From Lewinellaceae bacterium (GTDB taxonomy: Bacteria > Bacteroidota > Bacteroidia > Chitinophagales > Saprospiraceae): a stretch of 64,000 nt of DNA. The DNA lies in assembly GCA_020636445.1 (NCBI GenBank), contig JACJXV010000010.1, forward strand, positions 22,295-86,294, written 5' to 3'. Under the pieces are notes generated by a model. It saw only the letters and a program-made list of their open reading frames with translations. It had not been told where the DNA came from and searched no databases. This document shows positions 25,699 to 34,555 of this stretch, piece after piece. Position 1 is the stretch's first letter. Each line of letters opens with the position of its first letter. Made by a program: the position numbers and the translations under genes.

Positions 25699-27744
25699 AT
25701 GATATATCGCAAAGAGAATTGTTGGTCAATGTATGGGCTCCTGATTGGATCCCTTTTGCTGCCCCTGCTCCTGATGGGGCAGAAAGGCGTTCCGCTGGAT
25801 AATGTAGTGATTCGCAACGCCACCCGTATCAATTCTCCCGGCAGTGAATTTTCCCCGGTCAGTTATCAGGACGGATTGGTTTATGTCACCTCCCGGCAAC
25901 GCAGCGGACCTGTAGATGCAGTTACCGGTGAAACCTACTATGAGTTGTATTACGCCGAGCTGGATCGCGACCGCATGCCTCTAAAACCAGAGCCCTTTTC
26001 GGTACAACTCAATTCCCAGCTTCACGAAGGACCGGTAAGTTTTGATCGCCGGGCTAATCGCATGTATTTCACCCGTAGTAATCAGGTACTCGGGGTGGGT
26101 CGGGCGGATAGCCAGGGAAAAATAAGATTGAAAATTTATGAAGCCATTCGGGGGCCCTATGATTGGGAACAAATCAAACCCCTGCCCTTCAATGGGGATT
26201 CCTACTCCTGCATGCACCCTGCACTGAGCCCGGATGGTGAGAAACTATACTTTGCCTCTGACCGCCCCGGCGGATATGGCGGCTGGGATATCTATGTCGT
26301 TGAACGGGAAGGGAATTCCTGGTCGGCTCCTATTAATCTGGGTCCGGAGATTAATACGGCTAAAAATGAAGGATTTCCCTTTATTCACGACAATGGCGTG
26401 CTTTTTTTCTCCTCTAACGGTCACCGGGGCATGGGCGGTATCGACCTGTACATGATCGATATCAGCAGCAATACCTGGGGAAACCTCATCCAACTGGGAG
26501 CTCCAATCAACAGCGAATCCGATGACTTTGGGTTATTCCTCACGGACGATCAGCATGGGTATTTTTCTTCTAACCGCCCCGGCGGATTAGGCAAAGACGA
26601 CATCTACCAGTTTGAAGCCCGGGTGGGACTCCAGGGGATGAAGCCCGCTGGCCCCCTGGCCAGCAGACTAGTCGTTTATGATAAAGTGACCCGACGCCCG
26701 CTGCCTGGTGTTGCCGTTCGTATTTTTGAACAAACACCCGACGGAGAAGTAACCGAAGCGCAGTTATACAATCTTGAACTGTTTCCCGATGATGGCGCCA
26801 GTGGGCAAATGAACCTTCGCCGGGTGTTAAAGCCCGAAGCCCAGTTGGGTGAACCTCGGTTAGTCACCGGCAAAAACGGAGATGGTGTTTTCCAGGTAGC
26901 CGACGATAAAGTTTACCTCCTGCTGGTAACAAAAAGCGGCTACCAAACCCAGGAGGTTGCCTTTGAACCCCGCTTGCAACCGGACAATGCCGCCCTCGAA
27001 ATCCAACTTGAGCCGTCCAATTGCATAACCTTAAGTGGAAAAGTCCTCGATATGGAACATCAGGACGCACCGATTGCCCACCCGTTAGTACGGATCAATA
27101 ATGATTGTGACAACCAGGAGATTCTAGTCCGAGGTAATGCCGACGGCAGCTATGAATATTGCCTGGCAATTGGCTGCAACTATGTGATAAGAGCCGAGAA
27201 AGATGGCTTTCAGTGGAATGAGGTTGCTGTTTCCACGATGAATGTTCGGGGAACCCGCTCCTTTTCCGCCAACGTCCGCCTTAAACCGGGTAGCGGAGGC
27301 AGTTCTTCAGAAGAACCAGCGTTGGCAGAGGGCTCGGTTATCATCCTGGAAAATATTTATTACGACTTCAACAAAGCGACTATCCGCCGGGGCGAGACCC
27401 GCGACCTGGAAGCACTGGCTCAACTCATGCTCCAGTTCAAAAGCATGGAAATAGAATTAGGTGCCCATACCGATTCACGAGGTGCCTCAGAGTACAACCT
27501 CCAACTGTCACTACGGCGAGCCGAGGCAGCCCGGCAGTTTCTGGTGAAACGGGGGATCGAACCCTTCCGCATTCGGGTGTTCGGCTACGGCGAGAGCCAG
27601 CCCCGCAACCGCTGTGTTGACGGGGTAGACTGTACCGAAGAAGAACATCAATTCAACCGCCGGGTGGAAGTGCGGGTCTTGCGAATCGATGGCCCGGTAA
27701 AAGCAACAGAGCTCCAGCGCAATAAACAAAATAAGCCTGACTAG
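25699..27744 (+). CDS. OmpA-family protein with PD40 beta-propeller repeats (PorE-like)
   Basis: A 681-residue envelope protein with an N-terminal hydrophobic export signal (LLIGSLLLPLLLMGQ). PD40/WD40-like repeats follow (PALSPDGEKLYFASDRPGG; DQHGYFSSNRPGGLGKDDIY), then carboxypeptidase-regulatory-like folds (about 320-530). The C-terminal OmpA peptidoglycan-binding domain has GAHTDSRGASEYNLQLS and RVFGYGESQPRN. This architecture accompanies PorP/SprF in T9SS clusters and links the complex to peptidoglycan. A TATCTTTA element (25687-25694) sits just before the ATG. Confidence 0.92.
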   Translation: MIYRKENCWSMYGLLIGSLLLPLLLMGQKGVPLDNVVIRNATRINSPGSEFSPVSYQDGLVYVTSRQRSGPVDAVTGETYYELYYAELDRDRMPLKPEPFSVQLNSQLHEGPVSFDRRANRMYFTRSNQVLGVGRADSQGKIRLKIYEAIRGPYDWEQIKPLPFNGDSYSCMHPALSPDGEKLYFASDRPGGYGGWDIYVVEREGNSWSAPINLGPEINTAKNEGFPFIHDNGVLFFSSNGHRGMGGIDLYMIDISSNTWGNLIQLGAPINSESDDFGLFLTDDQHGYFSSNRPGGLGKDDIYQFEARVGLQGMKPAGPLASRLVVYDKVTRRPLPGVAVRIFEQTPDGEVTEAQLYNLELFPDDGASGQMNLRRVLKPEAQLGEPRLVTGKNGDGVFQVADDKVYLLLVTKSGYQTQEVAFEPRLQPDNAALEIQLEPSNCITLSGKVLDMEHQDAPIAHPLVRINNDCDNQEILVRGNADGSYEYCLAIGCNYVIRAEKDGFQWNEVAVSTMNVRGTRSFSANVRLKPGSGGSSSEEPALAEGSVIILENIYYDFNKATIRRGETRDLEALAQLMLQFKSMEIELGAHTDSRGASEYNLQLSLRRAEAARQFLVKRGIEPFRIRVFGYGESQPRNRCVDGVDCTEEEHQFNRRVEVRVLRIDGPVKATELQRNKQNKPD

Positions 27745-27751
27745 GTGCGCG

Positions 27752-28828
27752 ATGGTTGCCAATATAAACACCCCGGATTCGGCAGTATCGCCACCAAAAC
27801 CCCTGGCCTGGCACCATAATGCCTGGCGCTTGGTACGCAAGCTTACCTGGCGCAAAGGCTTTAATGCAACCCTGGTGTTCCTCTCTTATTACCTGACCCG
27901 CCTTACGGGTAAGCCCATTCAATGGGGACTTCCCTTCTCCGTTTCGGTAGAACCCACTACCGCCTGCAATTTACGCTGCCCGGAATGTCCCAGTGGGTTG
28001 CGTCAGTTTTCACGGCCTACCGGTAATCTGAAAAATGACTTTTTTCGCCAAACCCTGGATGATATCTATCGCGAACTTGTCTTTCTCATATTCTACTTCC
28101 AGGGTGAACCTTATATCAATCCTGATTTCCTCGATATGGTCGCTTACGCACACCAACGAGGTGTCTATACCATTACCTCCACCAATGGGCATTTCCTGAA
28201 TGATGCCAATGCCCGCCGGACTATCGAAGCGGGCCTTGATCGGTTGATCATCTCCATCGATGGCACAACGCAGGAGGTGTACGAGCAATACCGAAAAGCC
28301 GGAAACCTGGAGGTCGTTTTGCAAGGCGCTCGCAATGTGATCAAATGGCGCACCAAACTGGGAGCCAAACATCCGCAGGTTATCTTTCAGTTTCTGGTTG
28401 TTCGTCCCAACGAGCATCAAATCGAAGAAGTAAAAAGCCTGGCGCGGGAAATCGGAGTCGACGAAGTTCGCCTCAAAACGGCCCAAATCTATGATTATCA
28501 ACAGGGAAATCGGCTTATTCCGACACAGGAGCGTTATGCTCGCTATGCCCGCCAATCTGATGGTAGCTACCAAATCAAAAATCCCCTCCTCAATCACTGC
28601 TGGAAGCTTTGGCACGCCTGTGTAATCACTTGGGATGGGCTGGTCGTCCCTTGTTGTTTTGACAAAGACGCCAAGTACCGAATGGGAGATCTTAAACGCC
28701 AATCGCTGCGACAACTCTGGCATGGCCCAGCCTATCAGGCCTTTCGGCGCCAGCTTCTCCGCGGTCGCCGGGAGATTGATATCTGTACCAATTGTACAGA
28801 AGGCTGCCGCATTTTTGAACAGGATTAG
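27752..28828 (+). CDS. Radical SAM/SPASM domain protein
   Basis: A 358-residue radical SAM enzyme. The [4Fe-4S] motif is C72-x3-C76-x2-C79 (ACNLRCPECPSG). The C-terminal SPASM region has further cysteines (NHCWKLWHACVITWDG, VPCCFDKD, CTNCTEGC) for auxiliary clusters. It starts 8 bp after the ompA-like stop, so it is probably co-transcribed with the T9SS cassette. SPASM enzymes often modify peptides or complex lipids, and the gene could modify a product of the cassette. No precursor peptide was seen nearby, so the substrate is unknown. Confidence 0.9.
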   Translation: MVANINTPDSAVSPPKPLAWHHNAWRLVRKLTWRKGFNATLVFLSYYLTRLTGKPIQWGLPFSVSVEPTTACNLRCPECPSGLRQFSRPTGNLKNDFFRQTLDDIYRELVFLIFYFQGEPYINPDFLDMVAYAHQRGVYTITSTNGHFLNDANARRTIEAGLDRLIISIDGTTQEVYEQYRKAGNLEVVLQGARNVIKWRTKLGAKHPQVIFQFLVVRPNEHQIEEVKSLAREIGVDEVRLKTAQIYDYQQGNRLIPTQERYARYARQSDGSYQIKNPLLNHCWKLWHACVITWDGLVVPCCFDKDAKYRMGDLKRQSLRQLWHGPAYQAFRRQLLRGRREIDICTNCTEGCRIFEQD

Positions 28829-28948
28829 GGCTAATGCCCTCCTTGCTCTTTGTTGTTTTTCCGCGTATCTTGAAAAGGCTTAGCCGCGCATAATCACAGC
28901 AATGCGCGTACACCCGATGGATATTCCCCCTTACCTAAAACGATAACT

Positions 28949-29320
28949 ATGGAGTTAGGCGCTTTTTCCGTAAGCCTGAGTGTCAAAGACCTGAAGGCCT
29001 CCCAACAATTTTATGAAAGCCTCGGCTTTGCCGTCTTTGCCGGTGAGCATGACAAGCATTACCTGATAATGAAAAATGGTAACGCGCTGCTGGGGCTATT
29101 TCAGGGTATGTTCTCAGGGAACATCCTAACATTTAATCCTGGCTGGGACGAAAGCGCCAATACCCTCTCTTCCTTTACCGATGTACGGGATATCCAACGT
29201 CATCTAAAAGGCCAGGGAATTCCCTTGCAAAGCGAAGCTGATGAACAGTCAACCGGGCCAGCCAATATCGTTTTGACCGATCCCGATGGTAACGTTATCC
29301 TAATCGACCAACATGTATAA
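28949..29320 (+). CDS. VOC family protein (glyoxalase/bleomycin resistance-like)
   Basis: A 123-residue beta-alpha-beta-beta-beta protein with both vicinal oxygen chelate half-repeats. The first starts FSVSLSVKDLKASQQFYESLGF and the second ends IVLTDPDGNVILID. The conserved metal Glu/His positions are not all evident, so it may bind a ligand and not catalyse. It is a single gene with 120-bp and 345-bp gaps on either side. Confidence 0.85.
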   Translation: MELGAFSVSLSVKDLKASQQFYESLGFAVFAGEHDKHYLIMKNGNALLGLFQGMFSGNILTFNPGWDESANTLSSFTDVRDIQRHLKGQGIPLQSEADEQSTGPANIVLTDPDGNVILIDQHV

Positions 29321-29665
29321 GGTACCACCGGCCTACGGTAAGCTACGGTGGGAGAACCCTCCCGCACCATAGGTTTCGGCGGGTAAAAAAAAACGCCCAA
29401 TAAGAAACCATTGTAAAACCGAAACCCTGGTCCCGTAGGAACCCAACCCTGGTAGGAACAACGCATCACCCTAAAAGCGTGCCGTAGGTACGCAAGAAAG
29501 AATTCCCCTTATACCGGTCTGGAGACCGGCCAAGAGTGCGTGTGGAATCTGAAGATCCCAACGAACAGGTAAACAAGGTACATTACGATTTAGCAACGCA
29601 GCATTGGTTATGCAGCAGCTAGACGTTCCCGATTAACTTCCTCATACGTATAAATAAAGTACACG
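29321..29665. other. Intergenic region with several small inverted repeats
   Basis: This 345-bp gap has a perfect CCGGTCT-GG-AGACCGG hairpin (29514-29529) and a GGTGGGAG...CTCCCGCACC imperfect hairpin near 29345-29371. It also has duplicated words such as 'ctacggt' and 'gccgtaggt'. The first hairpin after the VOC gene could act as its terminator, but without a U-run. No gene was recognised. Confidence 0.45.
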
Positions 29666-30007
29666 ATGGCTTCCGATAAACAATTCATTGCGTTCATCGT
29701 CGATCAGTTGGCGAATGTTGGTCAAATTACTTCCCGCCCTATGTTCGGGGAATACGTGCTTTATGGCAACGGAAAAGTGTTTGCCCTTGTCTGTGATAAT
29801 AAGCTTTTCATTAAACCAACAGCAGCCGGCAGAAACTTCATCCAGGATGTCGTTGAAGCGCCCCCTTACCCTGGGGCCAAACCCAGCTTTTTGATCGAAG
29901 ATAAATTAGAAGATCGGGAATGGCTGGGCACTTTAGTGCGCATAACCCTTACTGAATTACCGGAACCTAAACCGAAGAAAAAGAAAAACAAAGGTGACGC
30001 TAAATGA
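29666..30007 (+). CDS. TfoX/Sxy N-terminal domain protein
   Basis: A 113-residue stand-alone TfoX-N domain. The typical run is FIVDQLANVGQITSRPMFGEYVLYGNGKVFALV...KLFIKPT. The C-terminal tail is very lysine-rich (KPKKKKNKG). TfoX proteins regulate competence in gammaproteobacteria; short stand-alone homologues in other phyla have no assigned role. Its stop codon overlaps the next start (ATGA), which implies translational coupling. Confidence 0.87.
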   Translation: MASDKQFIAFIVDQLANVGQITSRPMFGEYVLYGNGKVFALVCDNKLFIKPTAAGRNFIQDVVEAPPYPGAKPSFLIEDKLEDREWLGTLVRITLTELPEPKPKKKKNKGDAK

Positions 30008-30969
30008 GCCTGAAGAAACTGTTACGCTATTGCTTTCTCGTAATCCTCTTGTTGTTGATCGTTATCCCGGTAGTTGTCCTGGGCCCCTATGTGGCGCGGG
30101 TCAAGCATTTCGCACCGGATCCCGCAAAAGGATACCATGCCGATTTTTACCTCTACCTTTCTCCTCAGGCTAAGAAGGAAGCTAAAGCGGGCAAGCCCAT
30201 CACGATCCTGGTGCAACCTAACAATTCGGGCAACTCCGATGATCCGGCCGTACATCAAAAAGATGCCTGGTGGATGGGGTTTGGACGGCATCAGTTAGCC
30301 AATGAATTAGGGGTAGCCTTACTCGTACCGGCCTTTGTCAGGCCAGCACAAGATTGGCACATTTATTCCCATGCCCTGGATCGGGATGTTTTCACCACTA
30401 CCCGACAGGATGTGGGTCGGCCGGATTTGCAATTACTGGCCATGATAAAAGAAGTTCAGCGAAGTTGGGCGGCGGAAAAACTACCTTTCCGCAAACAGAT
30501 ACTGATTCAGGGCTATTCGGCGAGCGGCATGTTTGCTAATCGCTTCGCCGCCCTGCACCCCAAAGATGTTTTAGCAGTAGCTGCCGGATCTCCCGGAGGG
30601 TGGCCTATTTCTCCTCTGGCCACTTATGAAGGAGACAGCTTGCCCTATCCAGCAGGTATTGCTGACATCCAACAACTGACAGGGCAGCCTTTCGACCTGG
30701 ACAACTACCGCCGGATACCCCAGTTAATCGTCATGGGTAGCCTCGATGAAAATGATTCCCTGGATTTTACCGATGGTTGGGAAGAACAGACCGCAGCTTT
30801 AGTCAAAAAAAAATTTGGCCCTACGCCATTGGCACGGTGGCCAGCGGCAGAAGAAATCTACCAGGATGCCGGCGCCCAGGCACACTTTCAACTCGTTGCA
30901 GGGGTAGGCCACGACCGCCGGGCCTTACAGCATCTTACCACAGCGTTTTTTAAAGAAGTGCTCCAATAA
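30004..30969 (+). CDS. Membrane-anchored alpha/beta hydrolase-like protein
   Basis: A 321-residue protein with an N-terminal signal anchor (LLRYCFLVILLLLIVIPVVVLG). The nucleophile elbow is GYSASGMFANRFAALHP (Ser in GxSxxG). Asp (MGSLDENDSLD) and His (GVGHDRRAL) candidates follow in the right order for a hydrolase triad. An early ILVQPNNSG strand could form the oxyanion region. It is translationally coupled to the TfoX-N gene. The substrate is unknown. Confidence 0.78.
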   Translation: MSLKKLLRYCFLVILLLLIVIPVVVLGPYVARVKHFAPDPAKGYHADFYLYLSPQAKKEAKAGKPITILVQPNNSGNSDDPAVHQKDAWWMGFGRHQLANELGVALLVPAFVRPAQDWHIYSHALDRDVFTTTRQDVGRPDLQLLAMIKEVQRSWAAEKLPFRKQILIQGYSASGMFANRFAALHPKDVLAVAAGSPGGWPISPLATYEGDSLPYPAGIADIQQLTGQPFDLDNYRRIPQLIVMGSLDENDSLDFTDGWEEQTAALVKKKFGPTPLARWPAAEEIYQDAGAQAHFQLVAGVGHDRRALQHLTTAFFKEVLQ

Positions 30970-31137
30970 CAGGACTCTTTCGGGGTAAACTATATCTCTC
31001 CCAGGAATCTATAGCTACGTTTTGGGAGTAGACTTCGCTTCGACTACCTGCCGTTTGTATTTCCTTAGCCAGCCACCACGATTTAATTGTATTATTTTCC
31101 CCAAATTGCACAAAAACACCCCCAGTGTTAAGCAGAC

Positions 31138-32337
31138 ATGGATATGCCATTTGATTTTAACCAGAAGAGTTCTTTCCTGCTGTTCTTTTTCCTCCACGGA
31201 ATGGTTTTCGCTATACTCCTGCTGAGCAGTGGCCTTCGCCAGGCCCAAAAATCGAGTCTTTGGCTAAGTTTATTTGTTTTCCTGTGCTGCCTTTATATAG
31301 CTCCCTTTATGTTCGGCTATTCCAATTGGTACGCACTTGATGGTTACCGGGAAACCTTATTTTATCTCCCCTTGCAGCAACTCTTTTTAATCGGTCCGGT
31401 AATCTATTTTTACACCCAGAGTTTACTGAATGCTCAGTTTCGCTTAACGCGGTTCGAAAGGCTTCACTTTCTTCCTGCACTTGTCTATCTGCTCTATACT
31501 TTGGTTGTTTTTATCACCGATGTATTCGTACTACAGGAATCTTACTTTTATGCTAATGGAAGAGATAAGGATTTTGACCCTTGGTATCAAACTTCGGGGT
31601 TAATTTCAATGGTTGTTTACTTCTCCCTGAGCCTGATCCGATACCTGAGATACAAAAACCTTACTTTTCAGGTATTAAGCTATGCCGAAGCTGTTTCATA
31701 CCGATGGGTACAGCGCTTCTTGTTGGCTTTCTTATTTATCCTCCTGCTTCGGGTATTATTTTTTCTACTCAACCCCGAATGGGGAGCCTTTGGTAGTAAG
31801 TTCTGGTACTACCTCTGTTTTTCCATCCTCTTCTACTACATTTCTATTACGGGGTATACCCATGCGATCCGCCTGGGGCCGGCGGCTTTGTTTAACCTGG
31901 CTGAGTTTAACAACTCCCATACGTTGAACACCTTACAAGCCCTCAACACAGATGGAATCCTTGAAAAAAGCCCATCTAATGCCCCTGTAATCGCTGATCT
32001 CGCTGATTGGAAACGGAAACTAGAAACATTGATGACCACCGAAAAGGTATACCAAAACCCCAACTTAACTTTACTGGATATTGCTGAATACCTCGCTACC
32101 AACCCCCGGCAAGTATCTCAGATTGTCAACCAGGGGTTTGCCACCAACTTCAATGACTTCGTCAACCAGTATCGTATTATCGCCGTAATTGATAAAATAA
32201 AAGCCAATGAGCACCATACCAAAACCCTATTGGCGTTAGCCCTCGAAGCTGGTTTTAACTCCAAGTCTACGTTTAACCGCGCATTTAAAAAATATACTAA
32301 GCTCACCCCAAAAGAATTCCTGGAGCGGATTTCCTGA
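31138..32337 (+). CDS. AraC family transcriptional regulator with N-terminal membrane domain
   Basis: A 399-residue protein. The first about 230 residues form several transmembrane helices (for example FLLFFFLHGMVFAILLLSSG and LLAFLFILLLRVLFFLL). The C-terminal about 110 residues are an AraC double helix-turn-helix (LTLLDIAEYLATNPRQVSQIVNQGF ... LALEAGFNSKSTFNRAFKKYTKLTPKEF). Such membrane-embedded AraC proteins are common in Bacteroidota. The neighbouring serine hydrolase gene, with a perfect palindrome in between, is the obvious candidate target. Confidence 0.9.
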   Translation: MDMPFDFNQKSSFLLFFFLHGMVFAILLLSSGLRQAQKSSLWLSLFVFLCCLYIAPFMFGYSNWYALDGYRETLFYLPLQQLFLIGPVIYFYTQSLLNAQFRLTRFERLHFLPALVYLLYTLVVFITDVFVLQESYFYANGRDKDFDPWYQTSGLISMVVYFSLSLIRYLRYKNLTFQVLSYAEAVSYRWVQRFLLAFLFILLLRVLFFLLNPEWGAFGSKFWYYLCFSILFYYISITGYTHAIRLGPAALFNLAEFNNSHTLNTLQALNTDGILEKSPSNAPVIADLADWKRKLETLMTTEKVYQNPNLTLLDIAEYLATNPRQVSQIVNQGFATNFNDFVNQYRIIAVIDKIKANEHHTKTLLALALEAGFNSKSTFNRAFKKYTKLTPKEFLERIS

Positions 32338-32368
32338 TTCAACACCGAAAATTCAGCTAAAAACGTGT

Positions 32369-32382
32369 CAAATCATGATTTG
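32369..32382. promoter_or_regulatory. Perfect 14-bp palindrome, possible operator
   Basis: CAAATCATGATTTG lies 31 bp after the AraC-type regulator stop and 64 bp before the serine hydrolase start. It is a plausible binding site for the adjacent regulator. No matching -33/-7 pair was identified with confidence. Confidence 0.4.
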
Positions 32383-32445
32383 CAGCGCCCATGAACGGCC
32401 CATTAGTGATTTTTGCTGCATTAATCCAAACTCAAGCAGATCACA

Positions 32446-34104
32446 ATGAAGTATTTTTTCCTTTTTACCCTCGGATTATTACTTGGGTTGACACCCCAGG
32501 TATCCGGACAAATAGGCCAACTTTCTCCCCTTCAAAAAAAGATACTGGACTCGCTAGCCACCCAGGATGTTCCCTCTGGTGCGCCGGGAATAGCCACCGC
32601 GATTATCCACCAAGGTGCATTGATCTACCAGCGCTGCGCAGGTTATGCGAACCTTACCGACAGCACGCTAATTACACCCCAAACGCGTTTTAACATCGCT
32701 TCCAATGGCAAGCAATTTACCGCTTTGGCTATTCTGATCTTAGCAGACAAAAAAAAGCTGCACCTCACGGATGATATCCGCAAGTATTTCCCCGCATTAT
32801 ACCCTGACATTCAGCAAAAGATCACCCTGGAAAACCTGCTAACCCATACCAGCGGTATCCGGGACGTCTATGACTTATGGTCCTTACAAGGGATCACCTG
32901 GTGGGAAAAAACATTTGACAATACAACTGTAATTACCTTACTCCAAAACCAGCGTGACCTCAATTTCGAACCCGGCTCACAATACCTTTACAGTAATACT
33001 AATTATATACTTCTGGCAGCAGTTATTGAAAAAGTAACCGGTAAATCCTTTGCGGCATTTACCCGCACCATGTTTCAGGCCTTGCATATGCCCAATACCT
33101 CCTTTGTTGATGATTATACGGCAATATCCGGGAGCATCGCCAAACCCTACTTTAACTTTAACACCTGGACTACCTATGCATGGATTTGGAATGTATGTGG
33201 TGATGGCAACCTCTTTTCGACCTTAGCGGATCAATGGCAATGGGAGCAACTGCTCCAGGGCAAGGGAAAAACAACAATAAAACGGACCATTCTGGCCAGG
33301 AGTCAACAGTTAGCCAATAGCACTCTTGCGAAAAACTATGGCTTTGGCCTTGAATTCGACACTTACAAAGGCTTTAACTACCGCTTTCATGAAGGAGCAA
33401 CCGGGGCCTGGAAAGCGATTACCCTGCGGTTTCCCCATGAGCATCTCGCCATTATCACGCTTGTAAATACCGGGAAAGCCGCCCCTGCATTCCAAACGCG
33501 GCAAATGGTCGATCTCGTTTTAGGGCTACCTGGCGATACTACCTATTTTCCGACCGAGCCCACCGAAGCCGGTCCGTATGTAAGCGAAGCGGACATCTTA
33601 GGCTTTTACCGGGGCGGAAATAATTTCACCTTTCAGTTTGTCGATAAAGAAGGAATGCTGTTCCTGAAGCGTTTGGGAAGAAATGATATCAAATTAACGC
33701 GTGAAGGGGATAACATTTTCCATCAGTGGAACGATCCTGCTTTCAAGCAAGAATTCCGGAAGAATGCCCAGGGCGAAATGGACGTTGTTGCTTATTACAC
33801 CACCCATGCACCCTATACGCTAACCCGGAAAAACATCGACTGGACTCACTTCAATTACCAGTCCTTAGAGGGTGTTTATGTCAATGCCGAGACGCAGGTG
33901 ACTGCAACCATCCAGTTCATAGCCGAAAAGAGCTACAGGGTCAAAATCAACCAGCAGGAGGAAACGCAGGGGGTTCTACTTTCACCAACCGAACTATTAG
34001 TGAATAATTATCTGCTTACCTTTCCTGCTAATTCTTCGCCCGTGGAGGAATTTCGGTTAAGCGCCGACCGCATCCAGCAGGTAAGATTTGTCCGAATAAA
34101 ATAA
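32446..34104 (+). CDS. Serine hydrolase, beta-lactamase/class C penicillin-binding protein family
   Basis: A 552-residue secreted protein with a signal peptide (MKYFFLFTLGLLLGLTPQVSGQ). The active-site SxxK is in NIASNGKQFTALAIL, YxN in YLYSNTNYILL, and the third motif is probably HEGATGAWKA. A C-terminal extension of about 150 residues (from ILGFYRGGNNF) forms a beta-rich lipocalin-like domain seen in many such peptidase/esterase homologues. Likely activities are D-amino-acid peptide hydrolysis or esterase activity; true beta-lactam resistance is not implied. Confidence 0.88.
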   Translation: MKYFFLFTLGLLLGLTPQVSGQIGQLSPLQKKILDSLATQDVPSGAPGIATAIIHQGALIYQRCAGYANLTDSTLITPQTRFNIASNGKQFTALAILILADKKKLHLTDDIRKYFPALYPDIQQKITLENLLTHTSGIRDVYDLWSLQGITWWEKTFDNTTVITLLQNQRDLNFEPGSQYLYSNTNYILLAAVIEKVTGKSFAAFTRTMFQALHMPNTSFVDDYTAISGSIAKPYFNFNTWTTYAWIWNVCGDGNLFSTLADQWQWEQLLQGKGKTTIKRTILARSQQLANSTLAKNYGFGLEFDTYKGFNYRFHEGATGAWKAITLRFPHEHLAIITLVNTGKAAPAFQTRQMVDLVLGLPGDTTYFPTEPTEAGPYVSEADILGFYRGGNNFTFQFVDKEGMLFLKRLGRNDIKLTREGDNIFHQWNDPAFKQEFRKNAQGEMDVVAYYTTHAPYTLTRKNIDWTHFNYQSLEGVYVNAETQVTATIQFIAEKSYRVKINQQEETQGVLLSPTELLVNNYLLTFPANSSPVEEFRLSADRIQQVRFVRIK

Positions 34105-34555
34105 CCGGCTATACAGAGATACTTTAGCCCTAAGAGCCTCCTAAATCGAAGCAACGCATGCGAAAACTAAAGCTACAGGTACAAATCTCCATCGACGGTT
34201 ATCTCGCAGGCATTTTCCTGCGGCATTGTGGTAGTGCAATACCGCTTAAAGGAATAACGTCTACTATTCGTCTGTCACATTTGCAACTACTGGCTGGCAA
34301 TGGAAATGGGTAAAGAGTGAAGTGCAGTTCCAGGGCCGGGTCAAAGGGTGAGGAATGAAGAGGTCCGCCTGTACTAAAGTTTCGGCGAGCGAAGGAAATC
34401 AGCTCCTTTTGAAAGGGCTAAATCGAGGAAAAACGATCAACGCTCAACGAGCCTGCCAGAGGCGGGTAAATAACACGCAACGTCATTTAGTGCCAGCGGT
34501 AACCGTTTATCCGCCTATGGCTGGGTTTACCCTTAATTTCCTAATTAACAAAACC
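34105..34555. other. Intergenic region with a decayed gene fragment
   Basis: This 451-bp gap contains the dihydrofolate-reductase-family remnant described separately. Beyond it lies a second short open fragment in another frame (34258-34351, ...ATTGWQWKWVKSEVQ...) that I cannot assign. The sequence from 34355 on has no convincing gene; frames there run into the opposite-strand CDS. Confidence 0.5.
34158..34313 (+). pseudogene. Remnant of a dihydrofolate reductase/RibD C-terminal family gene
   Basis: The 51-codon frame begins MRKLKLQVQISIDGYLAG, the canonical first strand and loop of Bacteroidota RibD_C-type dihydrofolate-reductase family proteins. It then departs from the family (IFLRHCGSAIPL...) and stops; members are normally about 180 residues. 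The remaining domain is absent from the following sequence. This looks like a deletion that fused the 5' end to unrelated DNA. Confidence 0.55.

Noticed and set aside
29514..29529. Hairpin considered as part of a tRNA or riboswitch
   Set aside because: No cloverleaf, anticodon arm or known riboswitch core surrounds it.
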